Of a stretch of DNA of 64,000 bases, positions 1 to 8,601 are shown one piece after another. This DNA comes from Pseudomonas atagonensis. GTDB taxonomy: Bacteria > Pseudomonadota > Gammaproteobacteria > Pseudomonadales > Pseudomonadaceae. The stretch lies in NCBI RefSeq assembly GCF_011369485.1, contig NZ_VXCA01000014.1, forward strand, positions 1 to 64,000, in the 5' to 3' direction. The notes under the pieces are model-generated. The model was not told where the DNA came from. It did no database searches and was given only the letters and a program-made list of their open reading frames with translations. Numbering within the stretch: the stretch's first letter is position 1; every line of letters begins with the position of its first letter. The position numbers and the translations under genes were made by a program.

Positions 1-338
1 GTGGTGTAGGAGTGCTCTTGGGTACCTAGAGCCGAAGTGCGGTGCCACTGGATAACGACTTCGCTCATCCCCTCGCCGGAAGTCAGGGCTGCTTGCAGCA
101 GTGGCGAAGCCTTGTCGTAGACCTTGGTGATCACAACTGGCTTGTGCACGCGCTGACCGGTTGGCTGACCGGATTGCGGGTCACGCGGGATGATCACGTC
201 GTGGGTGAAAGCCTGAACCATCACCTGGTCTTCGTGGCCTTCCTGATAGGTGTTGCCGACGGAGTCAGCGGTGAAAGCGCCTGCAGTGATCAGGCCTTGT
301 TTTTCGCCGGTAACCGACATGTACGCTGGTGTTGCCAT
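1..338 (-). CDS. hcp: Hcp-family type VI secretion tube protein (N-terminal part, cut by window edge)
   Basis: The gene starts at ATG 336-338 behind an AAGGAGAG ribosome binding site and runs off the left end of the window after about 112 codons, where a full Hcp has roughly 160-175 residues. The visible protein opens MATPAYMSVTGEKQGLITAG and continues with GNTYQEGHEDQV, an IIPRD segment and QPTGQRVHKP, the conserved start of Hcp1-type proteins. Hcp hexamers stack into the tube expelled by the type VI secretion system and also carry effectors. No other T6SS gene is visible, so this may be an orphan hcp or the edge of a cluster. The upstream region has a sigma-54-like promoter and three palindromes, described separately. 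Confidence 0.93.
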   Translation of the reverse strand, partial: MATPAYMSVTGEKQGLITAGAFTADSVGNTYQEGHEDQVMVQAFTHDVIIPRDPQSGQPTGQRVHKPVVITKVYDKASPLLQAALTSGEGMSEVVIQWHRTSALGTQEHSYT

Positions 339-409
339 GGGGTGCTCTCCTTGCGGATAAATTTAGGGTGCCCGGGAGGCGAAATCGCCCGGTGGGTGCC
401 TGACGGTTA

Positions 410-424
410 TCAAGGAGCGTGCCA
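410..424 (-). promoter_or_regulatory. Candidate sigma-54 promoter of hcp
   Basis: Read on the minus strand, the bases are TGGCACG-CTCC-TTGA. The match to the sigma-54 consensus TGGCACG-N4-TTGC is exact in the -24 element and has A instead of C at the end of the -12 element. It lies about 70 bp upstream of the hcp start codon. Sigma-54 control of hcp genes is known in several pseudomonads; assignment here is by motif only. Confidence 0.6.
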
Positions 425-507
425 GCTTTTGTGACGTCGCCGGGAGCCGGGGGTGAAACCACGCTGAGCGCAGATTTCCGACAGTTTCGGCGGCTGATTC
501 AGGGTGA

Positions 508-553
508 AAGTGCGCAAGAAGTTGCGCAGTACTGCGCAACTTCTTGCGCACTT
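508..553. repeat. 46-bp perfect palindrome made of two TGCGCAA-N4-TTGCGCA units
   Basis: The centre lies between bases 530 and 531 and every base from 508 to 553 pairs with its partner. The palindrome is composed of two smaller ones: TGCGCAA-GAAG-TTGCGCA and its mirror copy TGCGCAA-CTTC-TTGCGCA, joined by GTAC. It sits 85-145 bp upstream of the candidate sigma-54 promoter, the usual distance of binding sites for a sigma-54 enhancer-binding protein. It could also form a cruciform or a terminator-like stem, but there is no T-tract. Confidence 0.85.
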
Positions 554-613
554 GGCTGCAGGCCTTGTGCGGCGTGGTCTTCAGAGAAGTTGAGGGCAAA
601 ATATTACGAGCAT

Positions 614-633
614 GTGCGCAACTTCTTGCGCAC
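614..633. repeat. Third copy of the TGCGCAA-N4-TTGCGCA palindrome
   Basis: GTGCGCAA-CTTC-TTGCGCAC is identical to one half of the 46-bp palindrome and lies about 84 bp further upstream (centre to far-unit centre about 83 bp, close to eight helical turns). The repetition of the same 20-bp sequence in a gene-free region argues for protein binding rather than chance. Confidence 0.8.
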
Positions 634-717
634 TAAGGCTAAGAGCTATCAGTGGCGGTTTTCGCAGGAAAATACCTCTCCCTGTGACGCTGCCGCCGAC
701 TGCGATCTTTTAATCCT

Positions 718-2097
718 TCAGCGCGATAGCCGCGCCAGGCACGCCTCGATCGAACGCTGCTGCGTCTCGGCATACAGCCCCAACTCATCAATGGTCGAAC
801 GCCCCAGCGCCTGTTCAAACGCCTGTCGGTTGGAGCGCTCGCCATAATGAGCCTGCGCGGCGTCGCCGAGGTTTGACTGAAAGATCCCGGCGGCACTCAC
901 TGGTAGGAAATCTTCGTACACCAGCGGTTCGGCTTTCACACAGCCGTCGCGCAGCAGATCCTCCAGCGACGCGTCACTAGGACTACCCGCCGCCAGTCCC
1001 TTGTCCGTGACGACATAGCGAAAGTACGCCAGCCCCTGTTCGCGCATGCCCTCGAGGCTGTCAGGAAATTCGCCAAAGTGCTGCGTCATCAGCGCGTTGT
1101 AGCGTGCGGCGTTGCCTTCGTTGGGAAAGTCGCCCAACTCATCCCGCGCGGCATTCAGCAAGCGGTCATACAGCGCACGGCCCTTGGGCGTCAGCGCAGC
1201 GCCGCGCTGTTCGATTTCGCCGAATCGCGCGCTGTGGCTGCCACGGGTTTCGCTTTGATCGGTGAAGGCGATGGGCTCGTCCAGTGCCTTGAAACTGGTC
1301 TGGCGCAGCAGGATCGGACATTGCCGGCGGGGCGGTCCCTCGATCACTGCTTTGGGCGTGATGCCGTGGGCGGGCATCTCTTCCTGCACGGTGTCGATGT
1401 CCAGCGTGCGTGGGGTCAGGTGATTGATGTGCGGGCCTTTGAACGCCACCACGTCGGCAATCAGACGATGTTGGGCGCTGAGCGTCTGATACTGCGCGGC
1501 GCTGACGGTAGCGCTGTGGTGCCAGCGAAAGGTTTCCAGCGCCTGCAAAACAAATGTCTGCGCGTCGCTCTCATTCAATCCGCCAGCGTTTTCCGCTTGT
1601 GCGATCAGGCGCAGTGCCTCAGGGGCAAAGATCGAGCGTTTGGCCAGCACCGATTCGGCAAATGCCCGCAGCTCGGGGTCTTCAATCAGTTCCAGGCGCA
1701 GCAACGAGGTAAACACCCGAAACGGGCTGACTTGCAGCGCTTCTTCGTGCACCGCGCGAAAAGCCGTTGAGTGCACCGGTACGCCCGCCGGTGTCAGGTC
1801 GTAATAGCCCACGGGCTGCATGCCCATTACCGCGAACAGGCGGGCGAGGGTGGCCAGTTCGGTCGCAGTGCCGACGCGGATGGCACCATGGCGCTCCATG
1901 TCCAGGCGCTGGATTTCGCCGGTGCTGGCAAGTTGTCGGGCGATCTCGGGCTGCCGGGAAAGCACCTCGCGATTGGTCTGTTCCACCAGTTCCATCAGCG
2001 CGCCGTACAACGGCACTTCTTCGCGGTACATGTCGGACATCGCTTTGGAGAAGCGTTGGCGGATCAGGTCGGGGCTGACGAAAGGCTGCACGGTCAT
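718..2097 (-). CDS. hglS: 2-oxoadipate dioxygenase/decarboxylase (DUF1338, YdcJ/HglS family)
   Basis: The 459-residue product belongs to the DUF1338 family, whose Pseudomonas putida member HglS converts 2-oxoadipate to D-2-hydroxyglutarate in the D-lysine/aminoadipate route. The iron ligands reported for that family fit well: His70 and Arg74 in RLDMERHGAIRVGT, His226 in GPHINH, and Glu294 in RFGEIEQRG. I start at ATG 2095-2097 (MTVQPFVSPD), preceded by AGGA; an upstream extension of 59 residues is GC-rich noise. It follows glcF in the same direction after an 88-bp gap, so the two may share control. Confidence 0.9.
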   Translation of the reverse strand: MTVQPFVSPDLIRQRFSKAMSDMYREEVPLYGALMELVEQTNREVLSRQPEIARQLASTGEIQRLDMERHGAIRVGTATELATLARLFAVMGMQPVGYYDLTPAGVPVHSTAFRAVHEEALQVSPFRVFTSLLRLELIEDPELRAFAESVLAKRSIFAPEALRLIAQAENAGGLNESDAQTFVLQALETFRWHHSATVSAAQYQTLSAQHRLIADVVAFKGPHINHLTPRTLDIDTVQEEMPAHGITPKAVIEGPPRRQCPILLRQTSFKALDEPIAFTDQSETRGSHSARFGEIEQRGAALTPKGRALYDRLLNAARDELGDFPNEGNAARYNALMTQHFGEFPDSLEGMREQGLAYFRYVVTDKGLAAGSPSDASLEDLLRDGCVKAEPLVYEDFLPVSAAGIFQSNLGDAAQAHYGERSNRQAFEQALGRSTIDELGLYAETQQRSIEACLARLSR

Positions 2098-2185
2098 GAA
2101 AAAAATTCCTGCCACGGTCACGGAATGGATGGCAGAAAAGATCGCAGCCTTTGCGCGCGCGGGCAAACGAAGAATCCTACGAACT

Positions 2186-3406
2186 TCATTCTGCCAACGA
2201 CTGATCGACCAGTTCGATCCAGTGCGCAACCGGCGTGCGTCCGGCACTGGCGAGGTGGCTCTGGCAACCCACATTCGAGGTCACGATCAGTTCCGGGCGA
2301 CCGCTCTCCAGGGCATTGAGGCGGTTGTCGCGCAACTGTCGGGCGAGCGCCGGTTGCGTCAGTGAGTAAGTGCCTGCCGAGCCGCAGCACAAATGGCCGT
2401 CGGGCACGGCAGTGAGGTTGAAACCGAGGCGCGTCAACAGCGCTTCCACCGCGCCGCCGAGTTTGAGCGCGTGTTGCAAGGTGCAGGGGCAATGCACGGC
2501 GATCCGCCGCTCGGCGGCCGCGCAGATTTGCTCAAGGGGTTCCTGCGCGAGGATCTGCACCAGATCCACCGTCATCTCGCTGACTCGCCGTGCCTTGTCG
2601 GCATACGCCGGATCAGCCTCCAGCAAATGCCCGTAATCCTTGATGAACGCGCCGCAACCGCTGGCGGTCTGCACGATGGCTTTGGCGCCGTTTTGCAGAT
2701 GCGGCCACCAGGCGTCGATGTTCTGCCGGGCGCGGTCGAGGCCTTTGGCCTGGGCGTCGAGGTGATAGTCCAGCGCACCGCAGCAACCGGCTCCAGCCAC
2801 CGGAGTGACGCTGATACTCAGTCGATCCAGCACTCGCGCCGTTGCGTCATTGGTGTTGGGTGAAAGCCCCGGTTGCACGCAACCTTCAAGCAGCAATACG
2901 CGGCGCGAGTGGCGTGGCAATGGGCGTGAACCTGACGTCGGCAGCTGTTGCGGCAGCTTGCTTTCAAACATCCGCGGCAACAATGGGCGGAACGTGCTGC
3001 CGACGCGCAGCAGGCCTTTGAACAGCCCGGGATTGGGCGCCAATGCCCTCAATCCCTCGCGTAACAGGCGCTGCGCCGCCGGGCGCGGTACGGCCTGATC
3101 GACCACGGCGCGGCCAATGTCGAGCAGATTGTGATAATCCACGCCGGAAGGGCAGGTGGTCTCGCAGTTGCGGCACGACAGGCAGCGATCCAGATGCAGT
3201 TGCGTCTGCGCGGTGGCCGGCGCGCCTTCAAGCACTTGCTTGATCAGGTAGATGCGCCCGCGCGGGCCGTCGAGTTCGTCGCCGAGTAGTTGATAGGTCG
3301 GGCACGTAGCGTTGCAGAATCCGCAATGCACGCAGGTACGCAGGATCTTTTCCGCTTCGGCGGCACGGGGCAATTGTCGGGATTGCTCGCTGAGGGTGGT
3401 CTGCAT
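2186..3406 (-). CDS. glcF: Glycolate oxidase iron-sulfur subunit
   Basis: The 406-residue protein carries two 4Fe-4S ferredoxin motifs near its N-terminus: CVHCGFCNATCP (Cys25, 28, 31, 35) and CLSCRNCETTCP (Cys75, 78, 81, 85). Two CCG domains follow, with GAGCCGALDYH and DGHLCCGSAGTY, typical of GlcF and of electron-carrying Fe-S reductase subunits. GlcDEF oxidises glycolate to glyoxylate and passes electrons to the membrane quinone pool. The start at ATG 3404-3406 (MQTTLSEQSR) lies 2 bp after the glcE stop. Confidence 0.95.
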   Translation of the reverse strand: MQTTLSEQSRQLPRAAEAEKILRTCVHCGFCNATCPTYQLLGDELDGPRGRIYLIKQVLEGAPATAQTQLHLDRCLSCRNCETTCPSGVDYHNLLDIGRAVVDQAVPRPAAQRLLREGLRALAPNPGLFKGLLRVGSTFRPLLPRMFESKLPQQLPTSGSRPLPRHSRRVLLLEGCVQPGLSPNTNDATARVLDRLSISVTPVAGAGCCGALDYHLDAQAKGLDRARQNIDAWWPHLQNGAKAIVQTASGCGAFIKDYGHLLEADPAYADKARRVSEMTVDLVQILAQEPLEQICAAAERRIAVHCPCTLQHALKLGGAVEALLTRLGFNLTAVPDGHLCCGSAGTYSLTQPALARQLRDNRLNALESGRPELIVTSNVGCQSHLASAGRTPVAHWIELVDQSLAE

Positions 3407-3408
3407 GC

Positions 3409-4458
3409 CTAGAACTCCGCGTACATCCGGCCGGGGTTGAACAGCCCTTGCGGGTCGAGTTGCGCCTTGAGTTGCCGGTGATAGCGCAGCAGTGTCGGGG
3501 CCAGTGGCTGAAAAGGCGTGTCGCTGGCGCCATGGCTGAAGCACGTGGCGTGGCCGCCCAGTTCACCGGCAATGGACTGAATGTCTTTTGCGTCAGACTT
3601 CAACCAGCGTTGCGCTCCGGCCCAGTCGATCAGCTGTGCGCCGGGCAGGGACTGTACGCCGAGATTGTTCGGCAGCGACAGGCGCCACAGCGGCAAACCC
3701 TCGTCGAAAAAACTTAGGCGTTGTTCGTTCAGGTCGCGCCAGAACAGCGAGTCCAGCGGCTCACCGCCGAGTCGCTGATGCGCGGCGGTGACCGAGCCTT
3801 CGCCGCCCTCAAGGCGCAGGTACAGACTCTCGCCGTCATGGCACGCGGCGCTGATCGGCAACGGTTGCTGGCCCCATTCGGCGAGGTTGGCCAATGCGCG
3901 TGTGCAATCGATATCGAGGCGGATGCTCAGGCATTGACGGGGTTTGGGCAGGACTTTCAGCGACACTTCGGTGAGCACCCCAAGGCAGCCGTAACTGCCG
4001 GCCATCAGCCGCGACAGGTCGTAACCGGCGACGTTTTTCATCACTTCGCCGCCGAAACGCAAGTGCTGACCAAGCCCGGTGATCACCCGAGTACCGAGAA
4101 CGAAATCGCGTACCGAACCCGACCATGGGCGCCGTGGCCCGGACAGTCCGCAGGCAATCATGCCGCCCACCGTTGCACTTTCGCCGAACGCCGCGGGCTC
4201 ACACGGCAGCATCTGCCCGGCGGCGTCCAGTGCCGCCAGCAGTTCGCCAAGCGGTGTGCCGGCGCGCACGCTGACTACCAGTTCGGTCGGCTCGTAACGG
4301 ACGATGCCGCGATGGTTGCGGGTATCGAGCACTTCACCGGCCACCTCGCGACCGAGAAAAGCCTTGCTGTTGCCGCCCTGGATTTTCAGTGGCGTGGCAT
4401 TGGCGCGTGCCGCGTTGACCTGATCGAGCAGGGCGTCGGCGCCATCGAAATCCGCCAT
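3409..4458 (-). CDS. glcE: Glycolate oxidase FAD-binding subunit
   Basis: This is a 349-residue FAD-binding type 4 (PCMH-fold) protein with PTELVVSVRAGTPL, GESATVGGMIACGLSGPRRPW and MKNVAGYDLSRLMAG, the pattern of GlcE. The C-terminus ends with the family signature LDPQGLFNPGRMY. The ATG overlaps the glcD stop by one base (TGATG), indicating translational coupling. It is the middle gene of glcDEF. Function is assigned from family membership and operon order. Confidence 0.94.
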   Translation of the reverse strand: MADFDGADALLDQVNAARANATPLKIQGGNSKAFLGREVAGEVLDTRNHRGIVRYEPTELVVSVRAGTPLGELLAALDAAGQMLPCEPAAFGESATVGGMIACGLSGPRRPWSGSVRDFVLGTRVITGLGQHLRFGGEVMKNVAGYDLSRLMAGSYGCLGVLTEVSLKVLPKPRQCLSIRLDIDCTRALANLAEWGQQPLPISAACHDGESLYLRLEGGEGSVTAAHQRLGGEPLDSLFWRDLNEQRLSFFDEGLPLWRLSLPNNLGVQSLPGAQLIDWAGAQRWLKSDAKDIQSIAGELGGHATCFSHGASDTPFQPLAPTLLRYHRQLKAQLDPQGLFNPGRMYAEF

Positions 4459-5957
4459 CAGAAACGCTCCAGTTCGGGAAACGGCAGTTGTCCGCCATGA
4501 ATATGCATCGCGCCGAATTCGGCGCAGCGACGCAGGGTCGGAATGTTCTTGCCGGGGTTGAGCAGACCCTGCGGGTCGAACGCCGCTTTCACCGCATGGA
4601 ACAGGCTCAGTTCGGCGCTGTTGAACTGCGCGCACATCTGATTGATTTTTTCCCGGCCGACACCGTGTTCGCCGGTGATACTGCCGCCGACCTGCACGCA
4701 CAGTTCGAGAATTTTGCCGCCCAGCGCTTCGGCGCGGTGCAGTTCGCCGGGCTGATTGGCATCGAACAGAATCAGCGGATGCATGTTGCCGTCGCCGGCA
4801 TGGAACACGTTGGCCACGCGCAAGCCGAACTCTTCGCCAAGCCGGGCGATGCCTTGCAACACACCGGGCAATTCGCGGCGCGGAATCGTGCCGTCCATGC
4901 AGTAATAGTCGGGCGACAGCCGGCCAATGGCAGGAAACGCATTCTTGCGACCGGCCCAGAACCGCACGCGTTCGGCTTCGTCCCGCGCCTGACGCACTTC
5001 GGTCGCGCCCGCCGCCGTCATGACCTCACGCACGCGCAGGCAATCATCGTGGACGTCGGCTTCGACACCATCGAGTTCGCACAACAGAATGGCTTCGGCG
5101 TCGACCGGGTAGCCGGCGTGGATGAAATCTTCGGCCGCGCGGATGGCGAGGTTATCCATCATCTCCAGGCCGCCGGGAATGATCCCCGCGGCAATAATAT
5201 CGGCGACCGCACGCCCGGCCTTTTCCACCGAATCGAAACTCGCCAGCAGCACTTTGGCGACCTGGGGTTTGGGCAGCAGTTTGACCGTGACTTCGGTGAT
5301 GATCCCCAGCAATCCTTCGGAACCGGTGAACAGCGCGAGCAAATCGAAACCCGCCGAGTCGAGGGCATCGCAGCCCAGAGTCAGGCGTTCGCCTTCGATG
5401 GTCAGCACTTCGATGTTCAGCAGGTTGTGCACGGTCAATCCGTACTTGAGGCAATGCACACCGCCGGCGTTTTCGGCGACATTGCCGCCGATTGAACAGG
5501 CGATCTGCGACGACGGGTCCGGCGCGTAATACAGGCCGAATGGCGCGGCAGCCTGGGAGATCGCCAGATTGCGCACGCCCGGCTGAACCCGCGCGGTGCG
5601 CGCTGCCGGGTCGATGTGCAGAATCTTGTTGAATCGCGCCATCACCAGCAGCAGGCCTTTTTCCAGCGGTAACGCGCCGCCGGACAATCCGGTGCCGGCG
5701 CCGCGTGCGACCACCGGTACGTTCTGCTGATGGCAGAGTTTGAGCAGGGTTTGCACCTGATCGAGCCGATGGGGCAGGGCGACCAGCATCGGCGTGGTGC
5801 GATAGGCCGACAAACCATCGCATTCGTAGGGTTTCAGTTCTTCTTCGCGCCAAAGCAGATCGAGATCGGGCACCGCGTGCTGCAAGGCCTTGAGCAGTCC
5901 GGCCTTGTTCACATCCGGCAAAGGGCCGTCCAAGTGTTCGTCATAAAGGATGTTCAT
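4458..5957 (-). CDS. glcD: Glycolate oxidase catalytic FAD subunit
   Basis: At 499 residues it has the same length as E. coli GlcD. An N-terminal FAD-binding domain shows VVARGAGTGLSGGALP and SSQIACSIGGNVAENAGG. The C-terminal FAD-oxidase domain has FHAGDGNMHPLILF and the GEHGVGREK motif, ending FDPQGLLNPGK. Enzymes of this family oxidise D-2-hydroxy acids (glycolate, D-lactate, D-2-hydroxyglutarate). I start at ATG 5955-5957 (MNILYDEHLDG). The usual regulator glcC and partner glcG are absent here, and hglS lies just past glcF, so the true substrate may be broader than glycolate. The promoter must lie in the 61 bp before it or further upstream with the hydrolase. Confidence 0.94.
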   Translation of the reverse strand: MNILYDEHLDGPLPDVNKAGLLKALQHAVPDLDLLWREEELKPYECDGLSAYRTTPMLVALPHRLDQVQTLLKLCHQQNVPVVARGAGTGLSGGALPLEKGLLLVMARFNKILHIDPAARTARVQPGVRNLAISQAAAPFGLYYAPDPSSQIACSIGGNVAENAGGVHCLKYGLTVHNLLNIEVLTIEGERLTLGCDALDSAGFDLLALFTGSEGLLGIITEVTVKLLPKPQVAKVLLASFDSVEKAGRAVADIIAAGIIPGGLEMMDNLAIRAAEDFIHAGYPVDAEAILLCELDGVEADVHDDCLRVREVMTAAGATEVRQARDEAERVRFWAGRKNAFPAIGRLSPDYYCMDGTIPRRELPGVLQGIARLGEEFGLRVANVFHAGDGNMHPLILFDANQPGELHRAEALGGKILELCVQVGGSITGEHGVGREKINQMCAQFNSAELSLFHAVKAAFDPQGLLNPGKNIPTLRRCAEFGAMHIHGGQLPFPELERF

Positions 5958-6018
5958 CTCACACCCAGCTCCCTGGATGAACACTTTCCCCTCATCACTG
6001 GGAATGTGTTGATTACAT

Positions 6019-6948
6019 TCATGCGCGTTGATTACCCAAAAACTCGCGATACAACCGCGCAGTATTCCCCGGCTGCTCGACCATCGGCATGTGCCCGACC
6101 CCGTCCCACACATCGACCTGCAGATTGGCGATGCCCTTGCTCCAGACCGGAACACTGCTGACGTCGATCAACCGATCCTTGCGCCCCCAGAGCAGCAACG
6201 CCGGGCATTTGATGTCGGGCAGTTTCGGCTCCATCGGCGGGCTGGCGCGGAAGTCGCGGAAGATTTCTTCCAGCTCATCGCGTTGCTGTTCGTAGCGCTG
6301 GGCGATGGCGTCGAGCACCAGCCCCGGCACCCACGGCGGCGAAGCCATGGTCATGGCGTAAAAGCGGCGGAATTCCTCCCGGGAATTGATCAGAAACGGG
6401 TTGTGCCCGCGCGCCAGGTGCCGTTCCATGTCGCTGGCCTCCGGCGCGGTGACGCCCGCCGGGTCGATCAACGCCACCGAGGCGATCCGCTCGGGATACG
6501 TCGCGGCCAGCCACGCGGCGATGTAGCCGCCCATCGAATTGCCGATCACGTGGACTTTCTCCACGCCGCAGACGTCGAGCAACTGAATCATGCGCTTGGC
6601 CTGCAGCGGGATGTCGTAGCCGCCGCCGGCCTTGAAGCCGGTTTCGCCATGACCGGCCAGATCCGGGATGATCACCCGATACTGCCGGACAAAATGCCGG
6701 GAGAATCGCAGCCACAGATTCTTCTCGGCGCTGTAACCATGCAGCATCAATATCGCGCTCGATGCCTCATAAGGCCCGCCCTGCCAGGTCGACACGGTCA
6801 TTTCGGCGATGGGCACTTCGATTTTGTGCAACTTGTACAACTTGGCTTCGATGGCCATGTTCAGGTCATACAGCCAATGGCCGACCGCCGGGTAACTCAA
6901 CCAGCTCCAGGCCACGAAAACCGCGAGGGCGACAAACAGCACAAGCAT
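6019..6948 (-). CDS. Alpha/beta hydrolase, membrane-anchored esterase/lipase type
   Basis: The 309-residue protein begins with a hydrophobic segment (residues 1-18) that is probably a membrane anchor. An alpha/beta hydrolase fold follows: LMLHGYSAEKNLW with the oxyanion HG, IIPDLAGHGET, the nucleophile elbow GNSMGG (Ser138) and a late GVGHMPMVEQP supplying the catalytic His near residue 288. This resembles bacterial monoacylglycerol lipase/ABHD6-like enzymes. It lies 21 bp downstream of a Baeyer-Villiger-type monooxygenase gene on the same strand, and such hydrolases often cleave the ester that the monooxygenase makes. The substrate is unknown. Confidence 0.85.
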   Translation of the reverse strand: MLVLFVALAVFVAWSWLSYPAVGHWLYDLNMAIEAKLYKLHKIEVPIAEMTVSTWQGGPYEASSAILMLHGYSAEKNLWLRFSRHFVRQYRVIIPDLAGHGETGFKAGGGYDIPLQAKRMIQLLDVCGVEKVHVIGNSMGGYIAAWLAATYPERIASVALIDPAGVTAPEASDMERHLARGHNPFLINSREEFRRFYAMTMASPPWVPGLVLDAIAQRYEQQRDELEEIFRDFRASPPMEPKLPDIKCPALLLWGRKDRLIDVSSVPVWSKGIANLQVDVWDGVGHMPMVEQPGNTARLYREFLGNQRA

Positions 6949-6969
6949 CGACGTCTTCCTTTTACGTGT

Positions 6970-8424
6970 TCAGGACAGAATGTGGTCAGCCGGTTTCAGC
7001 GCCCGGGTCAACCGGTGATAGCTGAAACTGAAGCCCGGAAACATTGCGATCACATGACCGCTCTTGCTTTGATACCAACTGTGGCAGCCGCCGGACTTCC
7101 AGACCGTGCGTTCCATCTCCCGGTGAATCATCTCAGTGTAGGTACGTTCCGCTTCGGGGCGCACTTCGATGCTGCGCAGACCCTTGGCCTGCACGGTGCG
7201 GATACAGTCGAGGATGTAGTTCATCTGCGATTCGATGATGAACAGCGCCGAAGTGTGGCCAATGCCGGTATTGGGGCCGGTGACGATAAACAGGTTGGGA
7301 AAGTCCGGCAGGCTGGTGCCCAGGTACGCACGCGGGTATTGCGCCCAGACATCCCTGAGCTGTACGGCGTTTTTTCCGTAGACAGGGTAGGAAATCACCC
7401 CGTCGGTGGCGTCGTAGCCGGTCGACCAGACAATCAGATCGACATCGATGCGCTGACCGTCCTTCGTGTTGATTCCACCCTCATCGAGTGAAGCAATGCC
7501 TTGCTCGCGACTGTGCAGCGTGACGTTGGGCCGCCTGAGCGCCGGGTAATAAGTGCTGGAGACCAGTACCCGTTTGCAGCCGATGGTGAAGTCGGGGATG
7601 AGTTTTTTCTGCAGGACCGGATCAGGCACCTGACGTTTGAGAAAACGCAGGGCTTGTTGCTGCACCAGATGAATCGCCGGTTTCGAGTATTTGAAGGCGA
7701 TGACCCGGGTTTCGAACTGCCAGTAGATCAACCAGCGCAGCAGTTTATAGGCCGGTTTGCGCCCGAGCAGCCAGCGCTGAAAGGGCCCGAAAACACGGTC
7801 GGCGCGGGGCAGCACCCAATGCGGCGTGCGCTGAAAAACGTGCAGATGCTCCACCTGCGCGGCAATCGCAGGAATCACCTGCGCAGCGCTGGCTCCGCTG
7901 CCGACGATGGCCACGCGCTTACCGCGATAGTCGTAGCTGTGATCCCAGTTGTTGGTGTGAAAGCTCTTGCCCTGAAAGCGTTCCTGACCGGGGAAATGCG
8001 GAATCACCGGTTGGCTCAGCGGGCCGGTGGCATTGATCAGGAACTGCGCATAAAAAGTGCCCTTGGCGGCGGTGTGAACGGCCCAGCGCTTTTGCGTGTC
8101 ATCCCACTCGATGCGCTCGACATTGGCCTGCAGTTCGACACGCTCGCGCAGGCCGAATCGCTCAATCACATGTTCGGTGTAGCGATGCAGTTCAGCTTGT
8201 CCTGCGAACATCTGTGACCAGCGGTACGGCGCGAACGACAGCGAATACAGCGGCGACGGCACGTCCACCGCGGCGCCGGGATAGGTGTTCTGGCACCAGG
8301 TGCCGCCGAAGAAGTCCCGCCGTTCGAGCAAGCGAAAATCGTCAATCCCGGCCTTGAGCAAGTTGACGGCCGCACATTGGCCGCCAAACCCGCTGCCGAT
8401 GATCAACACTCGATAAGTCTGCAT
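6970..8424 (-). CDS. Flavin-containing, Baeyer-Villiger-type monooxygenase
   Basis: This is a 484-residue FAD/NADPH monooxygenase. The FAD site is GSGFGG (residues 10-15). The Baeyer-Villiger fingerprint F-x-G-x3-H-x3-W-D is present as FQGKSFHTNNWD (150-161), followed by the NADPH Rossmann motif VAIVGSGASA (171-180). A second signature, WSTGYDAT, lies in the C-terminal half. Enzymes of this class insert oxygen beside ketones to give esters or lactones, or oxygenate N or S. The downstream esterase supports an oxidise-then-hydrolyse pair. The start at ATG 8422-8424 has GGAGG close upstream. Confidence 0.88.
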   Translation of the reverse strand: MQTYRVLIIGSGFGGQCAAVNLLKAGIDDFRLLERRDFFGGTWCQNTYPGAAVDVPSPLYSLSFAPYRWSQMFAGQAELHRYTEHVIERFGLRERVELQANVERIEWDDTQKRWAVHTAAKGTFYAQFLINATGPLSQPVIPHFPGQERFQGKSFHTNNWDHSYDYRGKRVAIVGSGASAAQVIPAIAAQVEHLHVFQRTPHWVLPRADRVFGPFQRWLLGRKPAYKLLRWLIYWQFETRVIAFKYSKPAIHLVQQQALRFLKRQVPDPVLQKKLIPDFTIGCKRVLVSSTYYPALRRPNVTLHSREQGIASLDEGGINTKDGQRIDVDLIVWSTGYDATDGVISYPVYGKNAVQLRDVWAQYPRAYLGTSLPDFPNLFIVTGPNTGIGHTSALFIIESQMNYILDCIRTVQAKGLRSIEVRPEAERTYTEMIHREMERTVWKSGGCHSWYQSKSGHVIAMFPGFSFSYHRLTRALKPADHILS

Positions 8425-8601
8425 GGGCCTCCTTCTTATAGTTGTTTTTCCGTTTTGCTCCTTTCATGTATAGCCAAATATTCGCACTGTGGGGCGCTAT
8501 TCAGCCCGCTGGCCGGTGATGGCTATTTAACGTCGCCCTGATAGACTCCCAGCACATCCGTCCTGCGGTGCGCGCACGTCCGTCGAGTGATCGAGGCCCT
8601 T

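Larger units (their letters stand above)
339..717. other. Gene-free control region between hcp and hglS
   Basis: This stretch of about 380 bp contains no credible gene; the short open frames in it are shadows. It holds, going away from hcp, the hcp ribosome binding site, a sigma-54-like promoter, a 46-bp perfect palindrome and a separate third palindrome copy. Next to the hglS stop is a copy of a Pseudomonas dispersed element (about 684-712) resembling the one at 54548-54574. Confidence 0.8.

Noticed and set aside
508..633. CRISPR-like or iteron array at the palindromes
   Set aside because: Only three units with unequal spacing and no repeat-spacer periodicity; the symmetry within each unit fits operators better.
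2098..2274. N-terminal extension of hglS (59 codons)
   Set aside because: It starts from a poor codon, adds no family-conserved sequence, and the family normally begins near MTVQPF with a good ribosome binding site.
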